A stretch of DNA of 64,000 nt from Nitrospira sp. (GCA_019636815.1 JAHBWT010000002.1:54456-118455), one strand, 5' to 3'. Shown: positions 1 through 9,611, counted from the first letter of the stretch. Numbers and translations are program-made. The notes: generated by a model not told the origin, from the sequence alone.

Positions 1-1187
1 GTTTCGCGCCTCACGATATTTCCATGATATTGGCCCTCTGCAATGAAATGCCTCAGTCGGTGTCTGCAGTTGGGCATAACTATCTTCATAGCCAATTGGC
101 GGATGTGACGACCACGCACCTGTCATTCCCGAGCGGGGTGAACGGGCACATCTTCGTTTCCTGGCTGCATCCGTTCAAGGAACAAAAACTAATCGTGATC
201 GGGCAGTCCAAAATGGCCGTTTTCGAGGACACGCAGCCGTGGGAGAAAAAAATCGCCATATATTCCCATACCATCAAATGGCAGAACGGAATACCCGTGC
301 CGGAAAAGGCCGACCCTGAATTTGTACCACTGGAAGGGAAAGAGCCACTCAGGGAAGAGTGTCTGCATTTTCTGCACTGTATCGAGAAGAGAGAGACTCC
401 GATTACGGATGGGCACGAAGGGTTCCGGGTATTGGAAGTGTTGCAGCGGGCTCAGAAATCGCTGGAGCAGCGAGCAGGCACAGAAAAGGGTGCTGCCGTT
501 ACAAAGAATGAAGATCCCTATTTTGTTCATCAGGCGGCGTTCGTGGATCTGCCGTGTCAGATCGGGGCCGGTACCAAAATCTGGCACAGGGCACACGTGA
601 TGAAAGGTGCGAAGATCGGCGAGCGGTGTATTTTGGGACAAAATGTCTGTGTCGGCAACGATGTGAAGATCGGCAGCAATGTCAAAATCCAAAACAATGT
701 CTCAGTCTATACCGGGACGGAAATCGAGGACGATGTCTTCCTTGGTCCGTCGTGTGTCCTGACGAACATTACGAATCCCCGCGCAGAAATCGTGCGCCAT
801 TCCCTCTATGAAAAAACGCTGATCAAACGGGGGGCGACCATCGGAGCCAACGCCACTATCGTCTGCGGTGTAACGATCGGACGGTACGCATTCGTCGCCG
901 CCGGCGCCGTTGTCGTCAAAAATGTGCCCGACTATGCCTTGATGGTGGGCATGCCGGCGAAGCGGCAAGGCTGGATGAGCCGGCATGGGATCAAGCTCTC
1001 GGCTCCGGACCAGGATGGAATCATGACCTGCCCGGAGAGCAAGTTCAGGTATACGGAAATGAGCGAGGGAGTCCTGCGTTGTCTGGATCTGGACGAGGAG
1101 GTGCTGCTTCCCGCAGAGATGGCCGTGGGCAAGGTGTCTTATGATCAGCTCAAACAAGTAGTATTCGCAACTCCCTCGTCACAATGA
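1..1187 (+). CDS. Fused sugar dehydrogenase (C-terminal part) and hexapeptide N-acetyltransferase, WlbA-WlbB type, 5' partial
   Basis: The reading frame is open to the window edge (first full codon at 3), so the start lies outside. The first ~150 residues are the C-terminal half of a Gfo/Idh/MocA oxidoreductase: an HDIS motif just before the first ATG at 24, then the beta-sheet domain ending in GHEGFRVLEVLQRAQKS. From about residue 165 to 320 hexapeptide repeats build a left-handed beta-helix (IGAGTKIWHRAHV, IGERCILGQNV, VGMPAKRQGW). The family is the UDP-2-acetamido-3-amino-glucuronate N-acetyltransferase WbpD/WlbB. The fused enzyme would carry out two steps of UDP-2,3-diacetamido-hexuronate synthesis in the cytoplasm. 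The aminotransferase expected between these steps follows directly, but is frameshifted. Family assignment is firm; exact substrate is inferred. Confidence 0.85.
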   Translation, partial: FAPHDISMILALCNEMPQSVSAVGHNYLHSQLADVTTTHLSFPSGVNGHIFVSWLHPFKEQKLIVIGQSKMAVFEDTQPWEKKIAIYSHTIKWQNGIPVPEKADPEFVPLEGKEPLREECLHFLHCIEKRETPITDGHEGFRVLEVLQRAQKSLEQRAGTEKGAAVTKNEDPYFVHQAAFVDLPCQIGAGTKIWHRAHVMKGAKIGERCILGQNVCVGNDVKIGSNVKIQNNVSVYTGTEIEDDVFLGPSCVLTNITNPRAEIVRHSLYEKTLIKRGATIGANATIVCGVTIGRYAFVAAGAVVVKNVPDYALMVGMPAKRQGWMSRHGIKLSAPDQDGIMTCPESKFRYTEMSEGVLRCLDLDEEVLLPAEMAVGKVSYDQLKQVVFATPSSQ

Positions 1188-1238
1188 AGTGTGAAGCGGT
1201 GCCCAGCGTGAGCATGTAGTCCTTGAAGGAGAGCGATC

Positions 1239-2384
1239 ATGGAGTTCATTGATCTCAAAAAGCAGTATGAGCGAATCAAACCTCGAATCCATGACAGAAT
1301 CAATGAAGTGCTGCGTCACGGCAAATTCATTCAGGGGCCGGAAGTCGTGGAATTGGAACAACAACTGGCCTTATTTGTGGGGGTCAAGTACTGCGTGTCC
1401 TGTGCCAGCGGCACCGATGCGTTGTTGCTCAGCCTCATGGCTCACGAAGTAGGGCCGGGCGACGCCGTCTTCACCACGCCCTTTACGTTCATTGCGACGA
1501 CGGAGGTCATCGGCTTGCTTGGTGCCACTCCGGTATTTGTCGATATCGATCCTGAAACCTACAACCTCGATCCTGGGAAGCTTGAGCTGACGATCGCAGA
1601 AACCAAACGGGGGGAATGTCGTGTTGGTACAGGCAAACAACTCCTCAAACCGAAATGGATAATTGCCGTGGATCTGTTTGGTCTTCCTGCGGACTATGAT
1701 GCTATTAACCGGATTGCAAGACAGCACGGTCTGTTGGTCTTGGAGGATGCTGCTCAAAGCCTCGGGGGCAGCTATAGAGGCAAAGAGTCGGCAACCTTGC
1801 CGACATCGCCGCCACTAGTTTCTTTCCGGCGAAGCCGCTCGGTGGGTACGGTGATGGTGGAGCGATATTCACCAATGACGAGGCACTGGCAAACAGCCTG
1901 CGCTCGCTTCGAGAGCACGGTAAGGGATCACACAAGTACGACAACGTTCGCATCAACATCAATGGGCGGCTGGATACTCTGCAGGCTGCCATCTTGCTTT
2001 CAAAGCTGGAAGTCTTTGAAAGTGAAATCAAAATACGACAGGATGTTGCCGGACGGTATTCATCCGCGGTGAACGGGTTCGTCCAAGTCCCCTCTATCCC
2101 AGACGGTTTTGCATCAGTTTGGGCGCAATATTCTGTGGTGACGGACCACCGAGAGGCCTACCTCAAATCGCTCAAAGAGAAAGATATTCCCACGGCGATT
2201 TACTATCCGCGCCCGTTGCACCTGCAGACGGCCATTTGCTCATCTAGGGTACCGAGAGGGGGACTTTCCCGTTGCCGAGCGGATGTCAGAACGAATCTTC
2301 AGCCTTCCGATGCACCCATACCTGACCGCACAGGATCAAGAAAAGATCATCGCTGCGGTTAGGAATGCACACGCACAGATCTAA
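1239..2384 (+). pseudogene. DegT/DnrJ/EryC1 (WlbC/WbpE-like) sugar aminotransferase with two frameshifts
   Basis: PLP-dependent sugar aminotransferase expected to aminate the 3-keto sugar made by the dehydrogenase encoded just upstream. The first frame (start 1239, good AAGGAGAG ribosome site) gives SCASGTDALLLSL and LEDAAQSLGG. Near 1798-1802 one base appears missing, and the correct protein continues in another frame with SFFPAKPLGGYGDGGAIF, which contains the PLP lysine, and NGRLDTLQAAILL. Near 2233 one base appears extra; the frame shifts again to [17 protein letters not shown] and ends at the TAA at 2382-2384. The three segments together make a complete protein of about 380 residues. It is either a recent pseudogene or carries sequencing errors; the otherwise intact conservation favours a very recent event or error. 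Confidence 0.85.
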
Positions 2385-2401
2385 TAGGCGAAGACCGGAG
2401 C

Positions 2402-3358
2402 ATGTATTCCATGGCCTACGGAGATGCCGCGCCATCCGCGAGACAACCACCGACGGTAGGAGCTCTTCTTCATATCAGCGTCTGTGTGTGCACCTTCAAG
2501 CGGCCGGTCATGCTCCAGCGGTTACTGGAGAAGTTAATCGAGCAAGACACAAATGGGCTGTTTTCCTTTTCTGTCCTAGTCGTCGACAATGATCGCTCCG
2601 AGTCCGCGAGAGCTGTCGTGGAGAATTGTGCAGCTGCTTCCTCGCTAGTGATCACCTACGTTGTGGAGCCGCGACAGAATATTGCATTGGCTAGAAATAA
2701 AGCCGTTGAGAATACAAGTGGAGAGTTTCTCGCCTTCATCGACGATGATGAGTTTCCAATCAAACGTTGGCTAGTCACATTGTATGAGGCTTGTCTGAAT
2801 TTTCAGGCGGCAGGGATATTAGGGCCTGTGAAACCGCATTTTGACGAAGCTCCTCCGACGTGGGTGATCAAGGGGAAATTCTATGAACGGCCCACGTATC
2901 CAACTGGGCTAGTCATCGACTGGCGGAAGGGTCGTACGGGGAATGTTCTGCTCCGTCGGCATGTGTTATTGGAATATGAACAACCATTCCGGCCGGAATT
3001 TCGAAACGGTGAAGACCAGGAATTCTTTCACCGTGCGATTGAAAGAGGTCATGTATTTGTTTGGTGCGACGAAGCTGTTGCCTATGAGACGGTTCCGCCT
3101 TTACGGTGGAATCGAAAGTTTCTCTTGAGAAGGGCGCTGCTCCGAGGCGCTATGGAACCACAGACTCCGGGATTCGGAGTGGGAGATGTCGCCAAGTCGA
3201 TTGTTGCCGTTGCAGTGTACGGAATAGGTCTCCCATTTTCGCTCTTCGTGGGACACGATAAGTTTATGTGGTTGTTGGTACGGTTGTGCGATCATATGGG
3301 GAAGCTCCTAGCCGTCATTGGAATTAATCCGGTCCAGGAACAATACGTGACCGAGTAA
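2402..3358 (+). CDS. Family 2 glycosyltransferase
   Basis: GT-A fold glycosyltransferase expected to transfer a nucleotide sugar during repeat-unit assembly at the inner membrane face. Visible are the N-terminal strand SVCVCTFKRP (about residues 29-38), VLVVDNDRS, the NIALARNKAV segment and the metal-binding acidic cluster FIDDDEFP (about residues 115-122). A second acidic motif NGEDQEFFHRA lies near residue 200 and a hydrophobic stretch near 265-290 may anchor it. The 318-residue length is normal for GT2. The start at 2402 has only a weak CCGGAG site; the next in-frame ATG is four codons on. Acceptor and donor cannot be told from sequence. Confidence 0.85.
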   Translation: MYSMAYGDAAPSARQPPTVGALLHISVCVCTFKRPVMLQRLLEKLIEQDTNGLFSFSVLVVDNDRSESARAVVENCAAASSLVITYVVEPRQNIALARNKAVENTSGEFLAFIDDDEFPIKRWLVTLYEACLNFQAAGILGPVKPHFDEAPPTWVIKGKFYERPTYPTGLVIDWRKGRTGNVLLRRHVLLEYEQPFRPEFRNGEDQEFFHRAIERGHVFVWCDEAVAYETVPPLRWNRKFLLRRALLRGAMEPQTPGFGVGDVAKSIVAVAVYGIGLPFSLFVGHDKFMWLLVRLCDHMGKLLAVIGINPVQEQYVTE

Positions 3359-3398
3359 GCCCTTCTCTTACGGCTCCACAACATTCCTGCCCCGCCTG

Positions 3399-4466
3399 AT
3401 GATTACAAACAAGTCACACGCATATAGGTTAGAGGCGGGTTATACCTATGGAGTCGACACAGTCGATGAGGAGTCATGGCATCATCTTCTTCGTCAATTC
3501 ACCGATGCCAATATTTATCAAAGCTGGTCATACGGTCTGGTGAGAAGCAGGCGGAAGGGCATGAGCCATCTCACGTTAAAGGAAGATGGTCGGATTGTTG
3601 CGGTCGCGCAATGCAGGATCAAAACAGTTCCTCTCATTGGTGCCGGGATTGCCTACGTCATGTGGGGGCCGCTGTGGAGACTGCGGGAGAACCGCCAGGA
3701 TGAAAAGGTGTTTCGCCAAGTGATCCGAGCATTGCGCCTTGAGTATGTATGCAAAAGAGGGTTGCTTCTCAGGATCAATCTGGCTCTTTTCGAAGAGGAC
3801 CATTCCTGGGCGTTGGCAATCCTGAAGGAGGAAGGATTCTTAAAGGCCAAGAACAATAGAGGATCTCGTACCATTATCATGGATCTCAGTCCGTCACTCG
3901 ATGAGCTACATGATCGATTGCAGCCGCATTGGCAACGTGAACTGAAAGTGGCCAGGAAACTCAATCTGGAAATTGAGGAAGGAGTAGAGGAAGACCTGTT
4001 CGATCAATTCATCGAAATCTATAAGGAGATGGTGGCGAGGAAGAGGTTTCTCGAGCCGAACAACATTTATGAATTTCGGAAAATCCAGAGAGAGTTGCCT
4101 GCGGACCAGAAGATGAACATTATGCTTTGCAGGTCGGGCGACGGTTATTGTGCCGGAGTGATCAGCAGTGCTATCGGCTCCACCGCGATTTATTTGTTTG
4201 GCGCGACGAGCACCATTGGATTGAAACATCGGGGATCGTATCTTCTTCAGTGGAAGTTGGTCCAGAGACTAAAAGAGGCTCGCGTGTCTCAGTATGATTT
4301 GAACGGGATCAACCCCCACGCAAATCCTGGTACGTATAAGTTTAAGAGTGATTTGGCTGGAGAAAAAGGGAGAGACGTCAGGTTTGTGGGTTGCTTCGAA
4401 TCGTGTGAGAATGTGGTGAGTTCGGTGTGCGTCAGCATGGGAGAGCGGTTGAGAGCGATCTGTTAA
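3399..4466 (+). CDS. FemAB/lipid II glycyltransferase-like GNAT-fold transferase
   Basis: 355-residue protein resembling FemX/FemAB-type peptidyl or acyl transferases with two GNAT-like lobes. Recognisable are YQSWSYGLVRSRRKG and the repeated VAVAQCRIKTVPLIGAGIAYVMWGP near the N-terminus, HWQRELKVARKLNLEIEEG in the middle, and AIYLFGATSTIG, RGSYLLQWKLVQ and YDLNGINPHANPGTYKFKS near the C-terminus. Such proteins occur in many exopolysaccharide and PEP-CTERM loci, where they probably attach amino acids or acyl groups to sugars. It sits between a glycosyltransferase and a YdjC-type deacetylase, so it may act on a freed amino sugar. The substrate is inferred only from context. Confidence 0.75.
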   Translation: MITNKSHAYRLEAGYTYGVDTVDEESWHHLLRQFTDANIYQSWSYGLVRSRRKGMSHLTLKEDGRIVAVAQCRIKTVPLIGAGIAYVMWGPLWRLRENRQDEKVFRQVIRALRLEYVCKRGLLLRINLALFEEDHSWALAILKEEGFLKAKNNRGSRTIIMDLSPSLDELHDRLQPHWQRELKVARKLNLEIEEGVEEDLFDQFIEIYKEMVARKRFLEPNNIYEFRKIQRELPADQKMNIMLCRSGDGYCAGVISSAIGSTAIYLFGATSTIGLKHRGSYLLQWKLVQRLKEARVSQYDLNGINPHANPGTYKFKSDLAGEKGRDVRFVGCFESCENVVSSVCVSMGERLRAIC

Positions 4467-4472
4467 CGCCTG

Positions 4473-5261
4473 ATGCGAAAGCAGGTGAATGACAACTGGG
4501 AGTATCTTCGTCCGGTGGCTGGCTCTCTCATCATCAATGCTGACGACTGGGGAAGGGATCGTTACACAACCGACCAGTCTCTAGACTGTCTCCGATGCGG
4601 GGGCGTTTCTGCTGTTAGCGCTATGGTCTTCATGGAGGATTCTGAACGAGCTGCTATCACCGCACGGGACTTCGGAGTGGACAGCGGCCTGCATCTCAAC
4701 CTGACGACTCCGTTTTCAGGACGCGGGTGCTCCTTGAGGCTCAGAGAATGCCAAGAAAAAATTGCCCGATACCTTCTGCGACACCGCTTCGCACAGGTGA
4801 TGTTTCATCCGGGTCTGACTAGCGAATTTGAGTATGTCGTCAAGGCGCAGATCGATGAATTCGGCCGTCTCTACGGCATGGTCCCTACCAGACTTGACGG
4901 TCACCATCATATGCACCTTTGCGCAAACGTGATACTGCAGCATCTGCTGCCGCTAGGCAGCATTGTGAGGAGAAACTTTTCATTTGAAGCTGGCGAAAAG
5001 AGTGTATGGAACCGAGCCTATCGTGGTTGTGTTGATCGCATGTTGAAAAGACGCCACCGGCTCGCCGACTACTTTTTTTCGTTTCCACCGCTTCAACCAG
5101 ACATACGTCTCAGGCAGATCGCTATGCTGGCTCGAAATTGGGTTGTCGAGATAGAAGCGCACCCGGTGAAGCAAAGCGAATATCAATTCCTGATGGAAGG
5201 TGGGATCGCTCGATTTTCGGAGGGCATACGAATAGCTACTGCTGAAGCTATGTCACGCTGA
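4473..5261 (+). CDS. ChbG/YdjC-family carbohydrate deacetylase
   Basis: 262 residues. Metal-dependent N-deacetylase of the YdjC fold. The signature metal-site motifs are present: INADDWG (about residues 22-28), GLHLNLT (about 73-79), DGHHHMH (about 141-147), and EIEAHPVK toward the C-terminus. Known relatives remove acetyl groups from N-acetylated mono- or disaccharides. It starts 6 bases after the stop of the FemAB-like gene, which suggests translational coupling: deacetylation would expose an amine that the neighbour could acylate. No signal peptide is seen, so it probably acts in the cytoplasm on a sugar precursor or lipid-linked intermediate. Confidence 0.85.
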   Translation: MRKQVNDNWEYLRPVAGSLIINADDWGRDRYTTDQSLDCLRCGGVSAVSAMVFMEDSERAAITARDFGVDSGLHLNLTTPFSGRGCSLRLRECQEKIARYLLRHRFAQVMFHPGLTSEFEYVVKAQIDEFGRLYGMVPTRLDGHHHMHLCANVILQHLLPLGSIVRRNFSFEAGEKSVWNRAYRGCVDRMLKRRHRLADYFFSFPPLQPDIRLRQIAMLARNWVVEIEAHPVKQSEYQFLMEGGIARFSEGIRIATAEAMSR

Positions 5262-5311
5262 AGGACAGGCGGTTCAGTTCTTAATCTGTCATCGGTAGAA
5301 ATATAACGACT

Positions 5312-7129
5312 ATGCCAGGAATTGTTGGACTCCAAACTCGGATGTCTCGTGGATGGGCTGAGCCGCAGCTGAAGCGGATGGTCGAGTCCATCCAACACGA
5401 GAACTTTTACGTTGCCGGTACCTGGGCGGACGAGTCGCTGGGGCTCTACGTCGGCTGGGTTGCCAGAAAGCATTCTTTTCCCGACGGCATGCCGCTCAGG
5501 TGTGAGCAGGGTAACTTGACGCTGATCTTTTCAGGGGAGGACTTCTCTGGCCCTCAGGGTAACCAAGGTACAACAGCCTCTACTGAGCGATCTATGGGCG
5601 GTGCACCAGCCTATCTTGCGCGCCGCGCTGAGTCTGAGGCCGATTTTCCGCGCAGTCTTAATGGACGATTTCACGGTGTACTTGCCAACCGAAGGCGAAG
5701 AACTGCCACGTTGTTCAATGACCGGTACGGAATGCACCGGATCTACTATCACGAGGCTAAGGAAGCATGCTACTTCGCAGCTGAGGCGAAGGCCATTCTT
5801 GCTGTGCGACCCGAACTGCGGAGTCTAGAGCCGCGTGCCCTCGGGGAGTATGTCACGTGCGGTTGTGTGTTAGAGAACCGCACGTTGTTTAGAGGGATTC
5901 ATGTGTTGCCTGGCGCATCAACGTGGACGATGCGAGACGGTTCAGTCGAGAAGAAAGGATCCTACTTTTCGCCTCGTGAGTGGGAGGAGCAAGAGATTCT
6001 CGAACCGGAAAAGTACTATCAGGAGCTCAGGAACGTATTTGCCTCGAATCTACCTCGGTACTTTCGGCCTGGGCAACCGATCGGGCTCTCGCTAACAGGG
6101 GGATTGGATACGCGGATGATTCTTGCCTGGCACAAACCAACTCCTGGAACACTACCATGTTACACGTTCGGGGGAACCTACCGTGAATGCCGCGATGTGG
6201 TTGTGGCACGAAAGGTTGCCCGTGCGTGCGGCCAAATGCATGAGGTGATACAGGTTGGGAACGAATTCCTCTTGCGGTTTCGACGTTATGCTGAACGTAC
6301 GATCTATCTGACGGATGGGTGTGCCGATGTCCGGAGGGCATCAGACCTCTACCTCAATGAGCGTGTCCGTGCCCTCGCGCCCGTTAGGATGACCGGGAAC
6401 TATGGCAGCGAGGTCCTCCGTGGATTGCGCGCATTTAAACCGGTACAACTGTTGTCTGGTCTCTTCGAAAAGGAGCTCTCCAACCACTGCTTGCAGGCAA
6501 ACGAGACGTATCGATCATTACTTCCAGGGAACCCTGTATCGTTTGCGGTGTTCAAACAAGCTCCCTGGTACCACTACGGATTATTGGCCCTTGAGGAGAC
6601 TCAGGTTTCGCTACGTTCTCCTTATCTTGATAACGAAATTGTTCGGACCGTGTTTCGAGCACCGCCGTCGATGCTAGTGAGCAATGATGTGTGTCTCCGG
6701 TTGATTGCCGACGGCAGCTCAATACTTCGCAGCATTCTCACGGATCGGGAGGTAGGTGGGGCTGGGCGGATTGGGGTCTTGTCACGAGGCCTCCATGAAT
6801 TTCTAACCAAGGCAGAGTATGCATACGACTATGGCATGCCCCAGTGGGTTGCCAAAGTTGACTATGCTCTATATCCGCTTCATCTTGAGCGGCTTTTTCT
6901 AGGAAGAAACAAGTTCAACCATTACCGCGTGTGGTACCGTGATTCTCTCGCCAAGTACGTTCGCGAGGTACTCCTGGATCGATGTACGTTCTCCAGGCCA
7001 TTTATTCAGAGAAATACGCTGGAGAAGATGGTGAATGGGCATCTAAAAGGAAACGCGAACTATACCAATGAGATCCATACGGTCTTAACGCTCGAACTTC
7101 TTCACCGCCTCCTCATAGACAAGCAGTGA
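5312..7129 (+). CDS. Asparagine-synthetase-like amidotransferase lacking the glutaminase cysteine
   Basis: 605 residues with the AsnB layout: N-terminal Ntn-type glutaminase-like domain (about 1-200, with FNDRYGMHRIYYHE and FAAEAKAIL) and a C-terminal ATP-pyrophosphatase domain with a modified PPi loop SLTGGLDTRMI near residue 265. The protein begins MPGIVG where active AsnB proteins begin MCGI, so the nucleophile Cys2 is replaced by proline and glutamine hydrolysis should be lost. It may use free ammonia or another amine, for example to amidate a uronic acid, as AsnB-like enzymes do in other surface polysaccharide clusters. Family is secure; reaction is inferred from context. Confidence 0.85.
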   Translation: MPGIVGLQTRMSRGWAEPQLKRMVESIQHENFYVAGTWADESLGLYVGWVARKHSFPDGMPLRCEQGNLTLIFSGEDFSGPQGNQGTTASTERSMGGAPAYLARRAESEADFPRSLNGRFHGVLANRRRRTATLFNDRYGMHRIYYHEAKEACYFAAEAKAILAVRPELRSLEPRALGEYVTCGCVLENRTLFRGIHVLPGASTWTMRDGSVEKKGSYFSPREWEEQEILEPEKYYQELRNVFASNLPRYFRPGQPIGLSLTGGLDTRMILAWHKPTPGTLPCYTFGGTYRECRDVVVARKVARACGQMHEVIQVGNEFLLRFRRYAERTIYLTDGCADVRRASDLYLNERVRALAPVRMTGNYGSEVLRGLRAFKPVQLLSGLFEKELSNHCLQANETYRSLLPGNPVSFAVFKQAPWYHYGLLALEETQVSLRSPYLDNEIVRTVFRAPPSMLVSNDVCLRLIADGSSILRSILTDREVGGAGRIGVLSRGLHEFLTKAEYAYDYGMPQWVAKVDYALYPLHLERLFLGRNKFNHYRVWYRDSLAKYVREVLLDRCTFSRPFIQRNTLEKMVNGHLKGNANYTNEIHTVLTLELLHRLLIDKQ

Positions 7130-7223
7130 TGGACAACTGTTTGCGGAGTAGCTGCTGACAGCTCACTCTTGCTTCGAATTCGATACATCCGAGCGGATGA
7201 TCGTCAAGTTGTAGGGAAGGTTT

Positions 7224-7898
7224 GTGGGACAGGACAAGGCCGCACACTACGACCTTCAGTATCAAAAGGAGAATTATTTTGGATATCGAGAGTGGTTATA
7301 CGACAGGTATATAGCCGGATTGATCGACGTGAGTGGTTTGAATCCTGGAGCGACCGTTTTGGATGTCGGATGCGGGCAAGGGTTCTTTTCCTACCTTTTC
7401 AGTAAGCATGGAATGGTGGCCCACGGGATTGATATCTCGGAGGTCGGAATCCGAGCGGCACAACGCACCTACGGGCATAGGGGGGTTTCCTTCTCTGTGG
7501 CAGATATAGCATCCAACAATCTTTTGCGGCAGTTCGATTGCGTGTTCGCTCGCGGGTTGTCTCTGTATAACAGGCCTGATTTTTCGGACAATATTGAGGT
7601 GACAAAAAGTTTATTGAGGCTGGTGAAACCAACTGGTGTCCTCATGTTTTTGTATTATTCCAATTGTTCATCGAAGAGAAGCGATTCCTGGCGGTATCAC
7701 TCGTGGAGTGAATTGCAGAGTCATTTTAGGCAATTTCAAGGCGCGAGGTTCTACTTTTCATTTAAAATCGATACATTTCTGTTTGGACGGTATGCCTTTA
7801 CGAAGTTAGGCACGCAGATAAACATGCTGATGAGCAAAGTGACCCGTAAAGGAGGCGATCTCATCTGTCTCGTAAACAAGTCGCCAGCTGGCTCGTAA
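7224..7898 (+). CDS. Class I SAM-dependent methyltransferase
   Basis: 224 residues with the Rossmann methyltransferase core. Motif I is VLDVGCGQGFFSYLF (about residues 47-61), followed by the acidic GIDIS strand end, FSVADI, and FDCVFARGLSLY as motif IV. The start is a GTG at 7224 preceded by AGGGAAGG. No specific relative is recognisable; it could methylate a sugar or a lipid-linked oligosaccharide. It lies between the amidotransferase and a large deacetylase in the same direction. Confidence 0.8.
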   Translation: MGQDKAAHYDLQYQKENYFGYREWLYDRYIAGLIDVSGLNPGATVLDVGCGQGFFSYLFSKHGMVAHGIDISEVGIRAAQRTYGHRGVSFSVADIASNNLLRQFDCVFARGLSLYNRPDFSDNIEVTKSLLRLVKPTGVLMFLYYSNCSSKRSDSWRYHSWSELQSHFRQFQGARFYFSFKIDTFLFGRYAFTKLGTQINMLMSKVTRKGGDLICLVNKSPAGS

Positions 7899-7942
7899 GT
7901 GCGGATTGTCAGCAATACGAGCTGTTATCCGGATGTGATCAT

Positions 7943-9568
7943 ATGATTGGTATTGTTGCTGAGAGGGAATATCTTGAGGTGGTGGCCGAGTTTTTTGAAC
8001 TTTTCAAAACTCCTTGGGAAGCCGCTGTACCTGATAGAAGGTATCGAGTTGTTTTGGCAACCAACGGCGATGTTGGTTGGGTCAATGCGGACGTATTGCT
8101 CATATTCGACCTAAAGGAAAATGACTTCGACCGTGCAGCGGGGATGAAGGGGACATGGCTGCAGGGGCCTGTGGCTATTGAAGGGAGGCGAACTGCGTAT
8201 CCGGTCTATCGCGGTGCTCTGGTGTTTGAGTCAGGCACCCAGGATGGAGTCGCGACTCTTCAGGGGAGGCCAGTTGAGTATTGGGTTCAAGGAGAAGAGC
8301 GTGTGGTACGTCGAATCGGCTACCACCTGTTCGAAGAAGTTCGGTATTTATTGAAAGAAGGTCAGCCTGCAACGTACGCTCTGACGCCGACATTGGATAT
8401 CCATATCGACTTCTTAAGACAGCTCTTGATGGAGTCCAAGGTTCCTTTCATCGAGATTCCTGCAGTCCCACCCGGATACGACCATGTGTGTTGTCTGACC
8501 CACGATGTGGATTTCTTTGGAATCCGCCGCCACCTTTTCGATCGTACGATGGCAGGGTTCCTCTATCGAGCTTCCCTTGGCACGGTGATCGACCTAGTCC
8601 GCGGTCATCGTTCCTTTAAAGAGGCCTGTCGGAACTGGGTGAGTATTTTGTCCTTGCCCCTCGTGTTCTTGCGGGTACTTCCGGACTTTTGGCGCCCTTT
8701 TGAGGACTACGCCAAGGTAGAAGACAGAAAAAGTTCGACATTCTTCCTGGTCCCATTCAAGGGGAAGGCTGGAGTGGCCCCAGATGGTTCGCTGAACAAC
8801 TGGCGAGCCACTCCATATGGCATCCAAGATGTTCGGGAAGACTTGAAGGCTGCCGCAGCTGGTGATAGCGAACTTGCCATACACGGAATCGATGCTTGGC
8901 GCGATACTGAATTGGGACGCGAAGAATTGCACCAGTTGGTATCACTCGTGGGCCAACAGAATATAGGTGTCAGAATGCATTGGCTGTATTTTGATCACGA
9001 CTCCCCCCAAAAACTCGAGAAAGCTGGTTTCGATTATGATTCGACGTACGGGTATAACGAGGCCGTGGGGTATCGAGCGGGAACATCCCAACCGTTTCGA
9101 CCAGTCGGCTGTTCGGCGTTGATTGAGTTGCCCATGACCATCATGGATTCCGCCCTGTTTTCTTCTGGCCGCTTGAGCCTCACCAGTATGCAGGCCATGT
9201 CCCTCTGCAGATGTATCATTGAACATGCACGACGAGCGGGTGGAGTAGTCGTGATCAACTGGCACGACAGGAGTCTAGCTCCCGAACGCCTTTTGGGTCG
9301 CTTCTATGCCGAGCTATTAAATGAGGTACGGGAGGGAGGGCGAGTGTGGTTTGCGAAAGTCAAAGAGGCAGTCGAATGGTTCCGTTGGCGTCGATCAATC
9401 CAGTTTTCTCGGGTTCGTTCCTCAGGAAACGACATTCAGATCAAGATTGCCGTGCCTCCCAGTGTGGGCGGTGGAGCGTTGGTGTATGTCTATCGAGCCG
9501 GACCCTCGGGTATTGAAACGGATGAGATGCCACTTGATGGAGGCGGTCTTTTTAGCATTGAGGTATGA
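7943..9568 (+). CDS. Large polysaccharide deacetylase-like (NodB/CE4-related) protein
   Basis: 541 residues. The central part resembles the CE4 deacetylase fold seen in surface-polysaccharide clusters: CLTHDVDFFG (about residues 188-197) supplies the catalytic and metal aspartates, ELAIHGIDAW gives a possible metal histidine, FDYDSTYGYNE follows, and VINWHDRS lies near residue 435. An N-terminal domain of about 150 residues and a C-terminal beta-rich region of about 60 residues are of unknown function. No signal peptide is evident. It probably deacetylates an N-acetylated glycan intermediate, but the canonical HxxxH arrangement is not clear, so activity is uncertain. Confidence 0.7.
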   Translation: MIGIVAEREYLEVVAEFFELFKTPWEAAVPDRRYRVVLATNGDVGWVNADVLLIFDLKENDFDRAAGMKGTWLQGPVAIEGRRTAYPVYRGALVFESGTQDGVATLQGRPVEYWVQGEERVVRRIGYHLFEEVRYLLKEGQPATYALTPTLDIHIDFLRQLLMESKVPFIEIPAVPPGYDHVCCLTHDVDFFGIRRHLFDRTMAGFLYRASLGTVIDLVRGHRSFKEACRNWVSILSLPLVFLRVLPDFWRPFEDYAKVEDRKSSTFFLVPFKGKAGVAPDGSLNNWRATPYGIQDVREDLKAAAAGDSELAIHGIDAWRDTELGREELHQLVSLVGQQNIGVRMHWLYFDHDSPQKLEKAGFDYDSTYGYNEAVGYRAGTSQPFRPVGCSALIELPMTIMDSALFSSGRLSLTSMQAMSLCRCIIEHARRAGGVVVINWHDRSLAPERLLGRFYAELLNEVREGGRVWFAKVKEAVEWFRWRRSIQFSRVRSSGNDIQIKIAVPPSVGGGALVYVYRAGPSGIETDEMPLDGGGLFSIEV

Positions 9569-9611
9569 GGAGGCAGAGCGACAATGTATTCGCAGGTCTC
9601 ATTGGAGAAGC

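Noticed and set aside
9321..9611. 97-codon upstream extension of the FemAB-like gene
   Set aside because: It overlaps the deacetylase gene in another frame; the GGAGAAG site before ATG 9612 is a better start.
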